Under the pieces are notes generated by a model. The model had not been told where the DNA came from and made no database searches. It was given only the letters and a program-made list of their open reading frames with translations. From Gammaproteobacteria bacterium (lineage in GTDB: Bacteria; Pseudomonadota; Gammaproteobacteria; S144-34), in NCBI GenBank assembly GCA_015487895.1, contig WFOW01000189.1, forward strand, positions 1-7,876: 7,876 nucleotides of DNA, given 5' to 3'. Shown here piece by piece: positions 1 through 6,556 of the stretch (positions are counted from its first letter, which is position 1; each line of letters opens with the position of its first letter). The position numbers and the translations under genes were made by a program.

Positions 1-49
1 GATCTACACGCGTAAGATCGTCGCAGCGTCAGATGTGTATAAGAGACAG
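1..49 (+). other. Illumina Nextera (Tn5) sequencing adapter, not genomic
   Basis: Bases 1-9 (gatctacac) match the end of the Illumina P5 flow-cell sequence. Bases 10-17 (gcgtaaga) match a Nextera i5 index, the one I recall as S517. Bases 18-30 match the read-1 transposase adapter TCGTCGGCAGCGTC except that one G of the GG pair is missing. Bases 31-49 (agatgtgtataagagacag) are the exact 19-bp Tn5 mosaic end. Four adapter modules in library order at the very end of the sequence make untrimmed adapter read-through in the assembly almost certain. The match is to known library chemistry, so this segment says nothing about the organism. Genomic sequence begins at about base 50. Confidence 0.98.
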
Positions 50-50
50 G

Positions 51-1556
51 GGCGCGGCGCCCGCGCCCGAGCCGGGGGCGCCGCCGCTGCCCTACGCCTT
101 CGCGCGCCGCCACGGCGTGCTGGCCGAGCCCGGCGGCGACGGCCCCGTGCGGCTGCTGCACCGCCCGGACGCTACGGCCGCGGCGCTCGCCGAGGCCCGC
201 CGCGCCCTCGGACGCCCCGTGCGTCTCGAGGCCGTGGACGAGGCGCGCTTCGAGGCGCTGCTCGCGCGCCGCTACGCGCGCGGCTCGGGCGCCGCCCGCG
301 AGATCGCCGCCGACCTGCGCATCGAGGACGAGGGCGCCGACCTGCACGACCTCGCCGCCCAGGTCGCGGCCACCACGGACCTGCTCGCCGCCGAGGACGA
401 CGCCCCGGTCATCCGCCTGCTCAACGCCCTGCTGGGCGAGGCCATCCGCGAGGGCGCCTCCGACGTCCACCTCGAGCCCTACGAGCGGCGCCTCGCCGTG
501 CGCCTGCGCACCGACGGCGTGCTGCGCGAGGTGCTCTCGCTGCCGCGCGCGCTCGGGCCGCGGCTCGCCTCGCGCGTGAAGGTGATGGCGCGCCTCGACA
601 TCGCCGAGCGGCGCCTGCCGCAGGACGGGCGCATCGCCCTCAGCCTCGGCGGCCGCCCCGTGGACGTGCGCGTGGCCACCATCCCCACCGCCCACGGCGA
701 GCGCGTCGTGCTGCGGCTGCTCGACAAGCAGGCCGGGCGCCTCGACCTCGCCCAGCTCGGCATGTCGCCGCAGACGCTCGCCGAGGTCGACCGCCTCATA
801 CACCGCCCGCACGGCATCCTGCTCGTCACCGGCCCCACGGGCTCCGGCAAGACGACCACGCTCTACGCGGCCCTCGACCGCCTCAACGACCGCCGCCGCA
901 ACATCATGACCGTCGAGGACCCGGTCGAGTACCACATCGAGGGCATCAGCCAGACGCAGGTCAACCCGCGGGCCGGCCTCGGCTTCGCCGAGGGGCTGCG
1001 CGCCATCCTGCGCCAGGACCCGGACGTGGTCATGGTGGGCGAGATCCGCGACCTGGAGACGGCCCGCATCGCCGTGCAGGCGAGCCTCACCGGCCACCTG
1101 GTGCTCTCGACGCTGCACACCAACAGCGCCGTGGGCGCCGTCACGCGCCTGCGCGACATGGGCGTCGAGCCCTACCTGCTCGCCTCGAGCCTCATCGGCG
1201 TGCTCGCCCAGCGCCTGGTGCGGCTGCTCTGCCCCGCCTGCCGCGAGCCGTATGCGCCCGGGCCGGAGGAGCGCGCCACGCTCGGGCTGGAGGCGTCCGC
1301 CGCGCCCACGCTTTACCGCGCGCGCGGCTGCCCCGCCTGCCACGGCCTCGGCTACCGCGGCCGGACAGGCATCTACGAGCTGCTCGTGGTGGACGAGACC
1401 GCGCGCCGCCTCGTGCACGACGGCGCGAGCGAGCAGGCCCTCGAGCGCCACGCGCGCACGCGCACGCCGAGCCTGCGCGAGGACGGGCTGCGGCGCGTGC
1501 TCGCCGGCGAGACCTCCGCCGAGGAGCTCCTGCGCGTCACGCGCGAGGAGGCCTGA
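51..1556 (+). CDS. gspE: Type II secretion system ATPase GspE (5'-partial)
   Basis: GspE is the cytoplasmic hexameric ATPase of the T2SS. It docks on GspL and drives addition of pseudopilin subunits. Motifs visible are the Walker [11 protein letters not shown] (831-860), the Asp box TVEDPVEY (909-932), the Walker B region VVMVGEIRD (1026-1052) and the His box [12 protein letters not shown] (1089-1124). A tetracysteine zinc motif CxxC-x29-CxxC has its Cys codons at 1230, 1239, 1329 and 1338, as in classical GspE proteins. The upstream RLPQDGRI segment is also typical. About 501 residues remain. The family is usually near 500, and the early [12 protein letters not shown] segment normally sits near the N-terminus, so only a few to a few tens of residues are missing. 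The true start lies beyond the contig end; the ATG at 33 belongs to the adapter and adds a spurious MCIRDR. The stop is 8 nt before gspF. PilB-like ATPases are the alternative, but the gsp context argues against that. Confidence 0.96.
   Translation, partial: GAAPAPEPGAPPLPYAFARRHGVLAEPGGDGPVRLLHRPDATAAALAEARRALGRPVRLEAVDEARFEALLARRYARGSGAAREIAADLRIEDEGADLHDLAAQVAATTDLLAAEDDAPVIRLLNALLGEAIREGASDVHLEPYERRLAVRLRTDGVLREVLSLPRALGPRLASRVKVMARLDIAERRLPQDGRIALSLGGRPVDVRVATIPTAHGERVVLRLLDKQAGRLDLAQLGMSPQTLAEVDRLIHRPHGILLVTGPTGSGKTTTLYAALDRLNDRRRNIMTVEDPVEYHIEGISQTQVNPRAGLGFAEGLRAILRQDPDVVMVGEIRDLETARIAVQASLTGHLVLSTLHTNSAVGAVTRLRDMGVEPYLLASSLIGVLAQRLVRLLCPACREPYAPGPEERATLGLEASAAPTLYRARGCPACHGLGYRGRTGIYELLVVDETARRLVHDGASEQALERHARTRTPSLREDGLRRVLAGETSAEELLRVTREEA
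1545..1551 (+). promoter_or_regulatory. Ribosome binding site for gspF
   Basis: GAGGAGG lies inside the last codons of gspE, 13 nt before the GTG at 1565. The spacing is a little long. It is the only purine-rich Shine-Dalgarno candidate near the start, and it supports translational coupling of gspF to gspE. Confidence 0.5.
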
Positions 1557-1564
1557 GCCGCCCC

Positions 1565-2767
1565 GTGCCCGCCTTCGAGTACACCGCCCTCGACGCCCGC
1601 GGCGCGCGCCGGCGCGGCGTGCTCGCCGGCGACTCCGCGCGCCAGGTGCGCGAGCGCCTGCGCGCGCAGGGCCTGGTGCCGGTCGCGGTCGCGCCGGTCG
1701 AGGGCGCGGGCCCGCGCGGCGCACGCGGCCCGCGCCTCGCGGGCGGCGAGCTCGCGCTCATCACGCGCCAGCTCGCCACGCTCCTCGCCGCCGCCCTGCC
1801 CGTGGACGAGGCGCTCGCCGCCCTCGAGCGCCAGGCGCGCCAGGCGCGCGTGCGCCGCGTGCTCGCCGGCGTGCGCGCACGCGTGGCCGAGGGCGAGCCG
1901 CTCGCGGCCGCGCTCGGCGCCTTCCCGCGCGCCTTCCCGCCGCTCTACCGCGCGGCGGTGGCCGCCGGCGAGCAGTCCGGGCGGCTCGCCGCCGTGCTCG
2001 AGCGCCTCGCGGGCTACGTGGAGACGCGCGAGGCCCTGCACCAGCGCCTCGCGCTCGCCCTGGTCTACCCCGCCATCCTCACGGTGGTGGCCCTCGCCGT
2101 GGCGCTGGGGCTGGTCGCCTACGTCGTGCCGCAGGTGCTCGAGATCTTCCGCCACACGGGCCAGCCGCTGCCCGCCCTCACCCGCGGGCTGCTCGCCGCG
2201 AGCCACGCCCTGCGCGAGTGGGGGCCGGCGGCGGCCGCCCTCGGCGCGCTCGCCGCCGCCGGCATCGCCGCGCTCCTGCGCCACGGGCCCGCGCGCCTGC
2301 GCTGGGACCGGCTGCGCCTGCGGCTGCCCGTGCTGGGCCCGCTCGCCCTCGCGGCCGAGACCGCGCGGCTCGCCCGCACGCTCGCCATGCTCACCGGCGC
2401 CGGCATCCCGGTGCTGCAGGCCCTCGGCATCGCGCGCGAGGTCCTCGGCAACCGCGCCCTGCGCGAGGCCCTCGCCGAGGCCGAGCGCCGCGTCGCCGAG
2501 GGCGAGCCCCTGAGCCGCGCGCTGGCCGCGGGCGGCCGCTTCCCCCCGCTCGCCGCGCATCTGGCCGCGAGCGGCGAGTCCAGCGGGCGGCTGCCGGCGA
2601 TGCTCGAGCGGCTCGCCGAGGTCGAGGAGCGCGAGGCCGAGGCGCGCACCGGCCTCCTCCTCGCCCTGCTCGAGCCCGCCCTGATCCTGCTCATGGGCGG
2701 CCTCGTGCTCGCCATCGTCCTCGCCGTCCTGCTCCCCGTCTTCGAGCTCAACCAGCTCGTGCGCTGA
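1565..2767 (+). CDS. gspF: Type II secretion system inner-membrane protein GspF
   Basis: GspF is the polytopic inner-membrane platform protein of the T2SS, contacting GspE and GspL. The product is 400 residues, the usual family length. It opens with PAFEYTALDARG, a typical GspF N-terminus. Two T2SF cytoplasmic domains are visible, at roughly residues 66-190 and 268-391. Each carries the repeated signature: AAVAAGEQSGRL near residues 130-141 and HLAASGESSGRL near 332-343. Hydrophobic segments lie at about 164-190, 219-238 and 363-393, fitting the three-helix topology. The GTG at 1565 was chosen because it gives the standard N-terminus and follows the gspE stop by 8 nt; no ATG is in frame nearby. 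The rest of the pseudopilin operon does not follow on this strand. Instead, gspM ends head-on 145 nt downstream. Confidence 0.95.
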   Translation: MPAFEYTALDARGARRRGVLAGDSARQVRERLRAQGLVPVAVAPVEGAGPRGARGPRLAGGELALITRQLATLLAAALPVDEALAALERQARQARVRRVLAGVRARVAEGEPLAAALGAFPRAFPPLYRAAVAAGEQSGRLAAVLERLAGYVETREALHQRLALALVYPAILTVVALAVALGLVAYVVPQVLEIFRHTGQPLPALTRGLLAASHALREWGPAAAALGALAAAGIAALLRHGPARLRWDRLRLRLPVLGPLALAAETARLARTLAMLTGAGIPVLQALGIAREVLGNRALREALAEAERRVAEGEPLSRALAAGGRFPPLAAHLAASGESSGRLPAMLERLAEVEEREAEARTGLLLALLEPALILLMGGLVLAIVLAVLLPVFELNQLVR

Positions 2768-2912
2768 GCCACCCGTCGCGCATGACCGGTGCGCTTGCTG
2801 CTTGGTCCGATATCGTTGCTCCCGACGCCCTGGGGATAGATGGCGGGGCGGACCAGCTTCCATGCCCGTTCGAAAAGCGCCCGTGGGATGCCCGCGCACG
2901 GAAGAAGGCTGC
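2768..2912. other. Convergent intergenic gap between gspF and gspM
   Basis: This 145-nt stretch separates the 3' ends of the two gsp transcription units. It is visibly less GC-rich than the flanking genes (for example ttgctgcttggtccgatatc at 2795-2814) and shows no convincing coding signal. It contains an imperfect inverted repeat (2803-2855) and a weak 5-bp stem, CCGTG/CACGG (2881-2885 with 2897-2901). There is no T-run on either strand to mark a classical Rho-independent terminator. Transcription from both sides should end here, perhaps by Rho or by collision; this is inference. Confidence 0.7.
2803..2855. terminator. Imperfect inverted repeat, possible bidirectional terminator or structured RNA
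   Basis: TGGTCCG (2803-2809) is perfectly complementary to CGGACCA (2849-2855). The outer stem can extend by GCT/AGC past one bulged T. Inside it, CCC (2821-2823) can pair with GGG (2846-2848), and CGCC (2826-2829) with GGCG (2842-2845), leaving an 11-nt loop. The 3' arm is therefore paired almost continuously, while the 5' arm has bulges. Its place between convergent genes suits a terminator, but the missing U-tract makes this a tentative call. In DNA this GC-rich, short stems also arise by chance. Confidence 0.25.
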
Positions 2913-3428
2913 TCAGCCGGGCGGGCCGTAGGCGAGGAGGACGGTGCCGTCGACGCGGCCTGCGGCGCGGCGCGCGAGGGCGAGGCGGCGGACCGCGAGG
3001 CCGTCGGCGGGGAGCCGCGCGAGCCAGCGCAGCAGGCGGCCGTAGGGCGCGTCCTCGACGCGCACCTCGAGGGCGCGGCCGCCCGCGGGACGCATGGCCC
3101 GGATGCGGCCGGCGACGCCCGCGGCGCGGGCGGCGGCCTCGACGCGCGCCATCGCCTCGGCCGGCCCGGCGGGCACCGGGGCGGGCCGTGCGCGGCCCGC
3201 CGAGCGCAGGCGCCGGGCCTCGCCGGCGGCGCGCTCGATCCAGGCGGCCAACGCCTCCTGCGCGCGCAGCTCCGCCACGGCGCGCATACGCGCATCGCGC
3301 AGCTCCAGCCAGCCCGCGAGCAAGGCGAGCCCGAGCAGCGTGCCCGCCCCCGCCGCGAGGGCGCGGCGCTCGCGCGGGGCGAGCGCGCGCCACCATCCGC
3401 GCAGCGCGGCGGCCCGCCCGCCGCTCAT
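2913..3428 (-). CDS. gspM: Type II secretion system protein GspM
   Basis: GspM is a bitopic inner-membrane protein that pairs with GspL in the T2SS assembly platform. The product is 171 residues, close to the usual length of about 160-170. It begins with a short cytoplasmic segment containing WWRALAPRERR, similar to the start of many GspM proteins. One membrane helix follows at about residues 22-41, then a helical, Ala/Arg-rich periplasmic region (about 42-100) and a small C-terminal domain. The family is weakly conserved, so the call rests on length, topology and position after gspL as the last gene. The ATG at 3428-3426 overlaps the gspL stop as ATGA, and a good ribosome binding site precedes it. 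No gspN follows; the next gene is gspF, convergent. Confidence 0.88.
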   Translation of the reverse strand: MSGGRAAALRGWWRALAPRERRALAAGAGTLLGLALLAGWLELRDARMRAVAELRAQEALAAWIERAAGEARRLRSAGRARPAPVPAGPAEAMARVEAAARAAGVAGRIRAMRPAGGRALEVRVEDAPYGRLLRWLARLPADGLAVRRLALARRAAGRVDGTVLLAYGPPG

Positions 3429-4624
3429 GCCCCCGCCCCTCCGTCGGCGGGCCGAACCGTGAGCTGGGCCCGCACCAGGCCGCCCTCGCGGCTGAGACCC
3501 GTGACCTCGGCGCGCGCGCCTTCCCGGCGCACCGCCTCCGCGAGGCGCTCGACGGCCTCGAGCGAGGGCGCCTCGATCTCGAGCGTGAGCGTGCCCGCCT
3601 CGTAGCGCGCCGCGCGCACCGATCCCGCCGGGGCCTCGCGCGCGGCGCGCCCGGCGCGCGCGAGGAGGTCCACGGCGACGCCGCCCCCGCCGCGCAGGCG
3701 CGCGAGCACCTGCCGCACCTGGGCGCGCGGCGCGACCACGCGGCGGATCTCCGGGAAGCCCTCGGCGAGCGCGCGCGCAACGCGGGCCTCGGCCGCGGCG
3801 AGACCGGCGCGCGCGCGCCACAGGGCCGCGGCGTCGCCGCCCACCAGCAGGAGCGTCGCGACCAGGCCGGCGACGGCCGCGGCGGCGACAGCGCCCGATG
3901 CGCGGCGCGACAGCGCCGCGCCCCGCTCGAGGCCCGCAAGGAGGTCGAGCGGCGCGCGCCGCGCCGGCGGGCCGTGCGCGGCGAGCAGCGCCAGGTGCCC
4001 CTGCTCCGGGCAGGGCCGCTCGTGCAGCTCGACCCCGGCGAGCGCGGGCGCCGCGCCGCACCGGTGGAGGACGGCGGCATGGACGCCCGCGCGCGCGAGG
4101 AGCGCCGCGAGATTGGCCGCCTCGCCGCCGAAGCCGGCCGCGGGGCCCGTGCGCACCACCGCCCGGGCGCCGTCCACGGCGACCGTGGCGCAGCCCTCCT
4201 CGAGCGGCAGGGCGAGCGGCTCGGGGACGGCGGCGGCGGGCGCGAGGCCCGCCGTGGCCGCCGCCTCGATCCAGGCTTCGAGACGCGCGCGCTCGACGAC
4301 GGCGACGGGCGTCGTGCCGTCCGCGGCGCGCGCGCCCGCCACCACGTGGCAGCGCTCGACGTCCGTCGCCAGCATGCCCTCGACGGCATAGGCCGCCGCC
4401 TGGCGCAGCACCTGGCCGCGCCCCGGCGGCAGCTCCACGCTCGCGAGCAGCACGGCCTCGGCCGGCACGAGGAGGAGGGCCGTGGCGCCGCGTCCCGCCG
4501 CGGCGGCGGCCTCGGCCCAGCCCCCCGCCCCCGTGGCCTCGACGCGCCCGGCGCGGCGCAGCGCCCAGCGCACCGGCCCTCCGGGGCGCTCGTCCGGCAG
4601 CAGGAGGAGCTCGCGGCGCCTCAC
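3425..4624 (-). CDS. gspL: Type II secretion system protein GspL
   Basis: GspL recruits the GspE ATPase to the inner membrane and links it to GspM and the pseudopilus. The product is 399 residues, typical of the family. The N-terminal cytoplasmic part (about 1-240) has the GspL pattern: an early alternating hydrophobic stretch, LLLVPAEAVLLASVELP at about 50-66, a QAAAYAVEGMLA segment (75-86) and PLDLLAGL (225-232) just before the membrane, comparable to the conserved N-L-x-Q-G region. One membrane helix lies at about 243-264. A helical linker and a C-terminal ferredoxin-like periplasmic domain follow (about 320-395). The GTG at 4624-4622 overlaps the gspK stop as GTGA, indicating coupled translation; the ribosome binding site there is weak. 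Its 3' end overlaps gspM by 4 nt. Confidence 0.93.
   Translation of the reverse strand: MRRRELLLLPDERPGGPVRWALRRAGRVEATGAGGWAEAAAAAGRGATALLLVPAEAVLLASVELPPGRGQVLRQAAAYAVEGMLATDVERCHVVAGARAADGTTPVAVVERARLEAWIEAAATAGLAPAAAVPEPLALPLEEGCATVAVDGARAVVRTGPAAGFGGEAANLAALLARAGVHAAVLHRCGAAPALAGVELHERPCPEQGHLALLAAHGPPARRAPLDLLAGLERGAALSRRASGAVAAAAVAGLVATLLLVGGDAAALWRARAGLAAAEARVARALAEGFPEIRRVVAPRAQVRQVLARLRGGGGVAVDLLARAGRAAREAPAGSVRAARYEAGTLTLEIEAPSLEAVERLAEAVRREGARAEVTGLSREGGLVRAQLTVRPADGGAGA
3436..3442 (-). promoter_or_regulatory. Ribosome binding site for gspM
   Basis: Read on the minus strand, GGAGGGG lies 7 nt before the ATG at 3428. This is near-ideal spacing and supports that start over any upstream codon. 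The site is inside the gspL coding region. Confidence 0.65.
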
Positions 4625-5550
4625 TCCACCACCCCCGTGCGCCCGAGGCTGCGGACGACGACCGCCGGCACGCCCCGGCGGCGCAGCACCACGCTGGCGA
4701 GCCGCGCGCGGACGCGCCCGACGCGGGCCTCGGCGCGCAGCACGAAGAAGCGGCTCGCGACCGCCAGCCCTTCCGTCGCGACCTCGCGCCCTGCGAGCGC
4801 CGGCTGGCGCAGGAGCTCGTCGACCGACGCGAAGGGGCGGGCATCGCGCGCCTCGGCGAGGGCGGCCGCGTCCGCCTCGGTCAGGCCGTCGGCGAGCGTC
4901 TGGAGGATGCGCGGCGGCGCGAGGTTGACGTTGATGGCGCCCTCTCCCGGCAGCGCGGCCACGTAGGGGGCCAGGCGGCGGTACGCGGCCTCGTCCACGC
5001 CCCGCACCCGCCGCAGCTCGCGCACGTCGGCGAAGGGCCCGTTGGCGGCGCGGTACGGGGGATCCTGGAGCGTATAGTACTCGTCCTCGGCGCCGCCGGG
5101 CGCGCGCGGCGTCTGGTCAGGGTCGAGCCAGTCCAGGATGGCGGGCAGGATCCCGGGGTCGACGTCCACCAGCCGGCACAGCCGCACGAAGCGCGCGCGT
5201 GCGGCCTCCGAGCGCAGCAGGTCGTTGAGGTTGAGGCGCCCTTCGGGGCTCGTGACCGCGCCGCGCACGGCGCCGCCCTCGACGGGCAGCGGCGGCACGG
5301 GCCGCGCCCACCGCTCGCCCCCGTGGTCCACGGCGGGGTCGTCGGCGGCGAGGATCCGCAGCGCCCAGGCCTCCATGCCGCGCGCGTAGAGCGCTGCCTG
5401 CGTGGCGTGGGCGAGGCGCTCGCCGCGGGCGAGCGAGCGCCCCACCTCGCGCCCGGCCCACGCGGCCGCCGCGGCGGCGAGCGCCACCACCAGCAGGGCC
5501 GTGACCAGGGCCACGCCCCCGCAGCGCCGGCGATTCGCCCGCGGCGCCAC
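4621..5550 (-). CDS. gspK: Type II secretion minor pseudopilin GspK
   Basis: GspK is the largest minor pseudopilin and caps the pseudopilus tip with GspI and GspJ. The product is 309 residues, near the usual 310-330. A class III leader ends at G12, followed by VALVTALLVVALAAAAAAW. Position +5 of the mature protein is Thr rather than Glu, which is normal for GspK and distinguishes it from the other pseudopilins. Further signatures are LNLNDLL (106-112), ILDWLDPDQ (138-146), GGAEDEYY (152-159), DPPYRAAN (163-170) and INVNLAP (206-212), all typical of the GspK insertion domain. The chosen start is the GTG at 5550-5548. It is 2 nt after the gspJ stop, has a strong ribosome binding site and gives a short basic leader. 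An in-frame extension to 5679 would only add an implausible Arg/Pro-rich tail inside gspJ. Confidence 0.95.
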   Translation of the reverse strand: MAPRANRRRCGGVALVTALLVVALAAAAAAWAGREVGRSLARGERLAHATQAALYARGMEAWALRILAADDPAVDHGGERWARPVPPLPVEGGAVRGAVTSPEGRLNLNDLLRSEAARARFVRLCRLVDVDPGILPAILDWLDPDQTPRAPGGAEDEYYTLQDPPYRAANGPFADVRELRRVRGVDEAAYRRLAPYVAALPGEGAINVNLAPPRILQTLADGLTEADAAALAEARDARPFASVDELLRQPALAGREVATEGLAVASRFFVLRAEARVGRVRARLASVVLRRRGVPAVVVRSLGRTGVVE

Positions 5551-5552
5551 GC

Positions 5553-6161
5553 TCAGCCCTCCCCGCCCATCACGACCACGCGCCGGATGCGGCCCCAGCC
5601 GGCGAGGTCGAGCCGCAGCTCGGCCGCGCGCGGCAGGCGGCCGGCGCGGGACTGCGGCGGCGGCCAGGCCGCAAGCCACTTGCCGTCGCGGTCGAGCCAG
5701 CGCACCTCCAGCGCGCGCACGCCGTCCAGCAGGGCCGCCTCCAGCGCCCGTGTGCCCTGGACCGGGTCCGGGACGGGCCAGACCCGCCGCATCAGCCGCC
5801 CGCCCTCCAGACCGTAGCCGACGCGCACGGGGCCCTCGCCGAGGGCGCCGCCGGCGCGCGTCAGGATCCAGCGCCCGTCGGCGTGCGCCTCGAGCGCCGG
5901 ACGGTGCCCGCCCAGGGCGTCGCGCCCCGGCCGTGCGAGCGCCTGCGCGAGGTCGCGCTCGAGGACCGCGAGCGCCATCACGGTGCGCTCGATGCCGCGC
6001 GCGCGCTCGGCGAGCACGCGCGCCTGCCCGCTCACGCGCGCGAGCCCCCCGTAGGCGAGCGCGGCGAGCAGGGCGAAGACCGCCACGGCGACGAGCAGCT
6101 CGAGCAGCGTGAAGCCCCCGGAACGGGGGATGCGCCGCGACCCCGGCACCGGTGCCCTCAC
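5553..6161 (-). CDS. gspJ: Type II secretion minor pseudopilin GspJ
   Basis: GspJ is a minor pseudopilin of the T2SS tip complex with GspI and GspK. The product is 202 residues, the usual size. A basic leader ending in GG (residues 15-16) precedes the mature start FTLLELLVAVAVFALLAALA, with the conserved Glu at +5 and a long hydrophobic helix. Downstream features match the family: a VLERDLAQALARP segment (67-78), LRxD-like beta strands, and LEVRWLDRDGKWL near 151-163. The GTG at 6161-6159 overlaps the gspI stop as GTGA and is preceded by GAGGGG at 6172-6167. An upstream in-frame extension exists but lies inside gspI and gspH and has no leader logic. The gene ends 2 nt before gspK. Confidence 0.94.
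   Translation of the reverse strand: MRAPVPGSRRIPRSGGFTLLELLVAVAVFALLAALAYGGLARVSGQARVLAERARGIERTVMALAVLERDLAQALARPGRDALGGHRPALEAHADGRWILTRAGGALGEGPVRVGYGLEGGRLMRRVWPVPDPVQGTRALEAALLDGVRALEVRWLDRDGKWLAAWPPPQSRAGRLPRAAELRLDLAGWGRIRRVVVMGGEG
5557..5564 (-). promoter_or_regulatory. Ribosome binding site deciding the gspK start
   Basis: GGGGAGGG on the minus strand ends 6 nt before the GTG at 5550. It lies in the last codons of gspJ. Its spacing supports the GTG start of gspK over the longer in-frame reading to 5679. Confidence 0.65.
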
Positions 6162-6556
6162 GGCGGCCCCTCGTCCGCCGGCGGCGTCCGTAGCGGCCGG
6201 CCCAGGAAGGCGACGAGCCGCACGCGCACGCCCCGGGGCGCGTCCTCGGGCCGCACCGTGAGCTCCACGCGGCGCAGGTCCGGGCTCTCGGTCGCGAGGA
6301 CGCGCTCCTCCCAGCGCCAGCGGCGGCCCGCCATGCGCACGGTGCCGCTGCGCCGCCCGGGGGCGGGCCAGGCGCGCGCGAGCTCGAGCTCGGCGATGCG
6401 GTTGAGCCCCACCCAGCGCGCCACGGCGCGCTCGCGCAGGCCGGCCTCCGTGTCCGCGCCCTGCCCCACCGCGCGCACCAGGGCGGCGAGCGCGATCGCC
6501 ACCACCGCGAGCGCCACCAACACCTCGATCAGCGTGAAGCCTTCGCGCCTTCCCAC
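6158..6556 (-). CDS. gspI: Type II secretion minor pseudopilin GspI
   Basis: GspI is the minor pseudopilin that nucleates the GspI-J-K tip. The product is 132 residues, close to the family norm of about 120-130. The leader is only 6 residues (VGRREG). Cleavage before FTLIEVLVALAVVAIAL leaves the conserved Glu at +5. The body matches GspI closely: LNRIAELELARAWPAPG (51-67), a GTVRMAGRRWRWEERV segment (71-86) and SPDLRRVELTVRPE (91-104). The GTG at 6556-6554 was chosen because a near-consensus ribosome binding site sits 4 nt upstream and the leader has normal length. The start lies 28 nt inside the end of gspH in a different frame, so translation is probably coupled. The stop overlaps the gspJ start. 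Confidence 0.95.
   Translation of the reverse strand: MGRREGFTLIEVLVALAVVAIALAALVRAVGQGADTEAGLRERAVARWVGLNRIAELELARAWPAPGRRSGTVRMAGRRWRWEERVLATESPDLRRVELTVRPEDAPRGVRVRLVAFLGRPLRTPPADEGPP
6167..6172 (-). promoter_or_regulatory. Ribosome binding site for gspJ
   Basis: GAGGGG on the minus strand sits 5 nt before the GTG at 6161, inside the 3' end of gspI. It supports the GTGA-overlap start. Confidence 0.5.

Noticed and set aside
31..49. Tn5 mosaic end as evidence of a real transposon insertion
   Set aside because: It sits inside a full Nextera library adapter with P5 and index sequence, so it comes from library preparation.
51..2767. gspE-gspF read as type IV pilus pilB-pilC
   Set aside because: The GspF N-terminus (PAFEYTALDARG), the CxxC-x29-CxxC zinc motif in the ATPase and the adjoining gspG-M genes fit a type II secretion system better.
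2881..2901. CCGTG/CACGG hairpin as a Rho-independent terminator
   Set aside because: Only a 5-bp stem with an 11-nt loop and no T-tract on either strand.
2782..2931. Possible 49-residue plus-strand gene (start MTGALAAWSD) in the convergent gap
   Set aside because: No ribosome binding site before the ATG, runs into the end of gspM, third positions are not G/C-biased like the real genes, and no family is recognised.
1373..3295. Long minus-strand open frame opposite gspE and gspF
   Set aside because: Low-complexity Arg/Ala/Gly/Pro-rich composition, no recognisable motif, and it lies antisense to well-identified genes; at this G+C stop codons are rare in all frames.
3806..3818. Alternating GC run in gspL as a Z-DNA-like or regulatory repeat
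   Set aside because: Short, inside coding sequence, and explained by Ala/Arg codons in a very GC-rich gene.
2840..4966. Long plus-strand open frame opposite gspM, gspL and part of gspK
   Set aside because: Same signature of a GC-driven shadow frame: repetitive Arg/Ala/Pro text and no domain, while the opposite strand encodes clear GspL and GspM.
3898..5817. Long plus-strand open frame opposite gspL, gspK and gspJ
   Set aside because: Compositional shadow of the gsp genes with no family resemblance.
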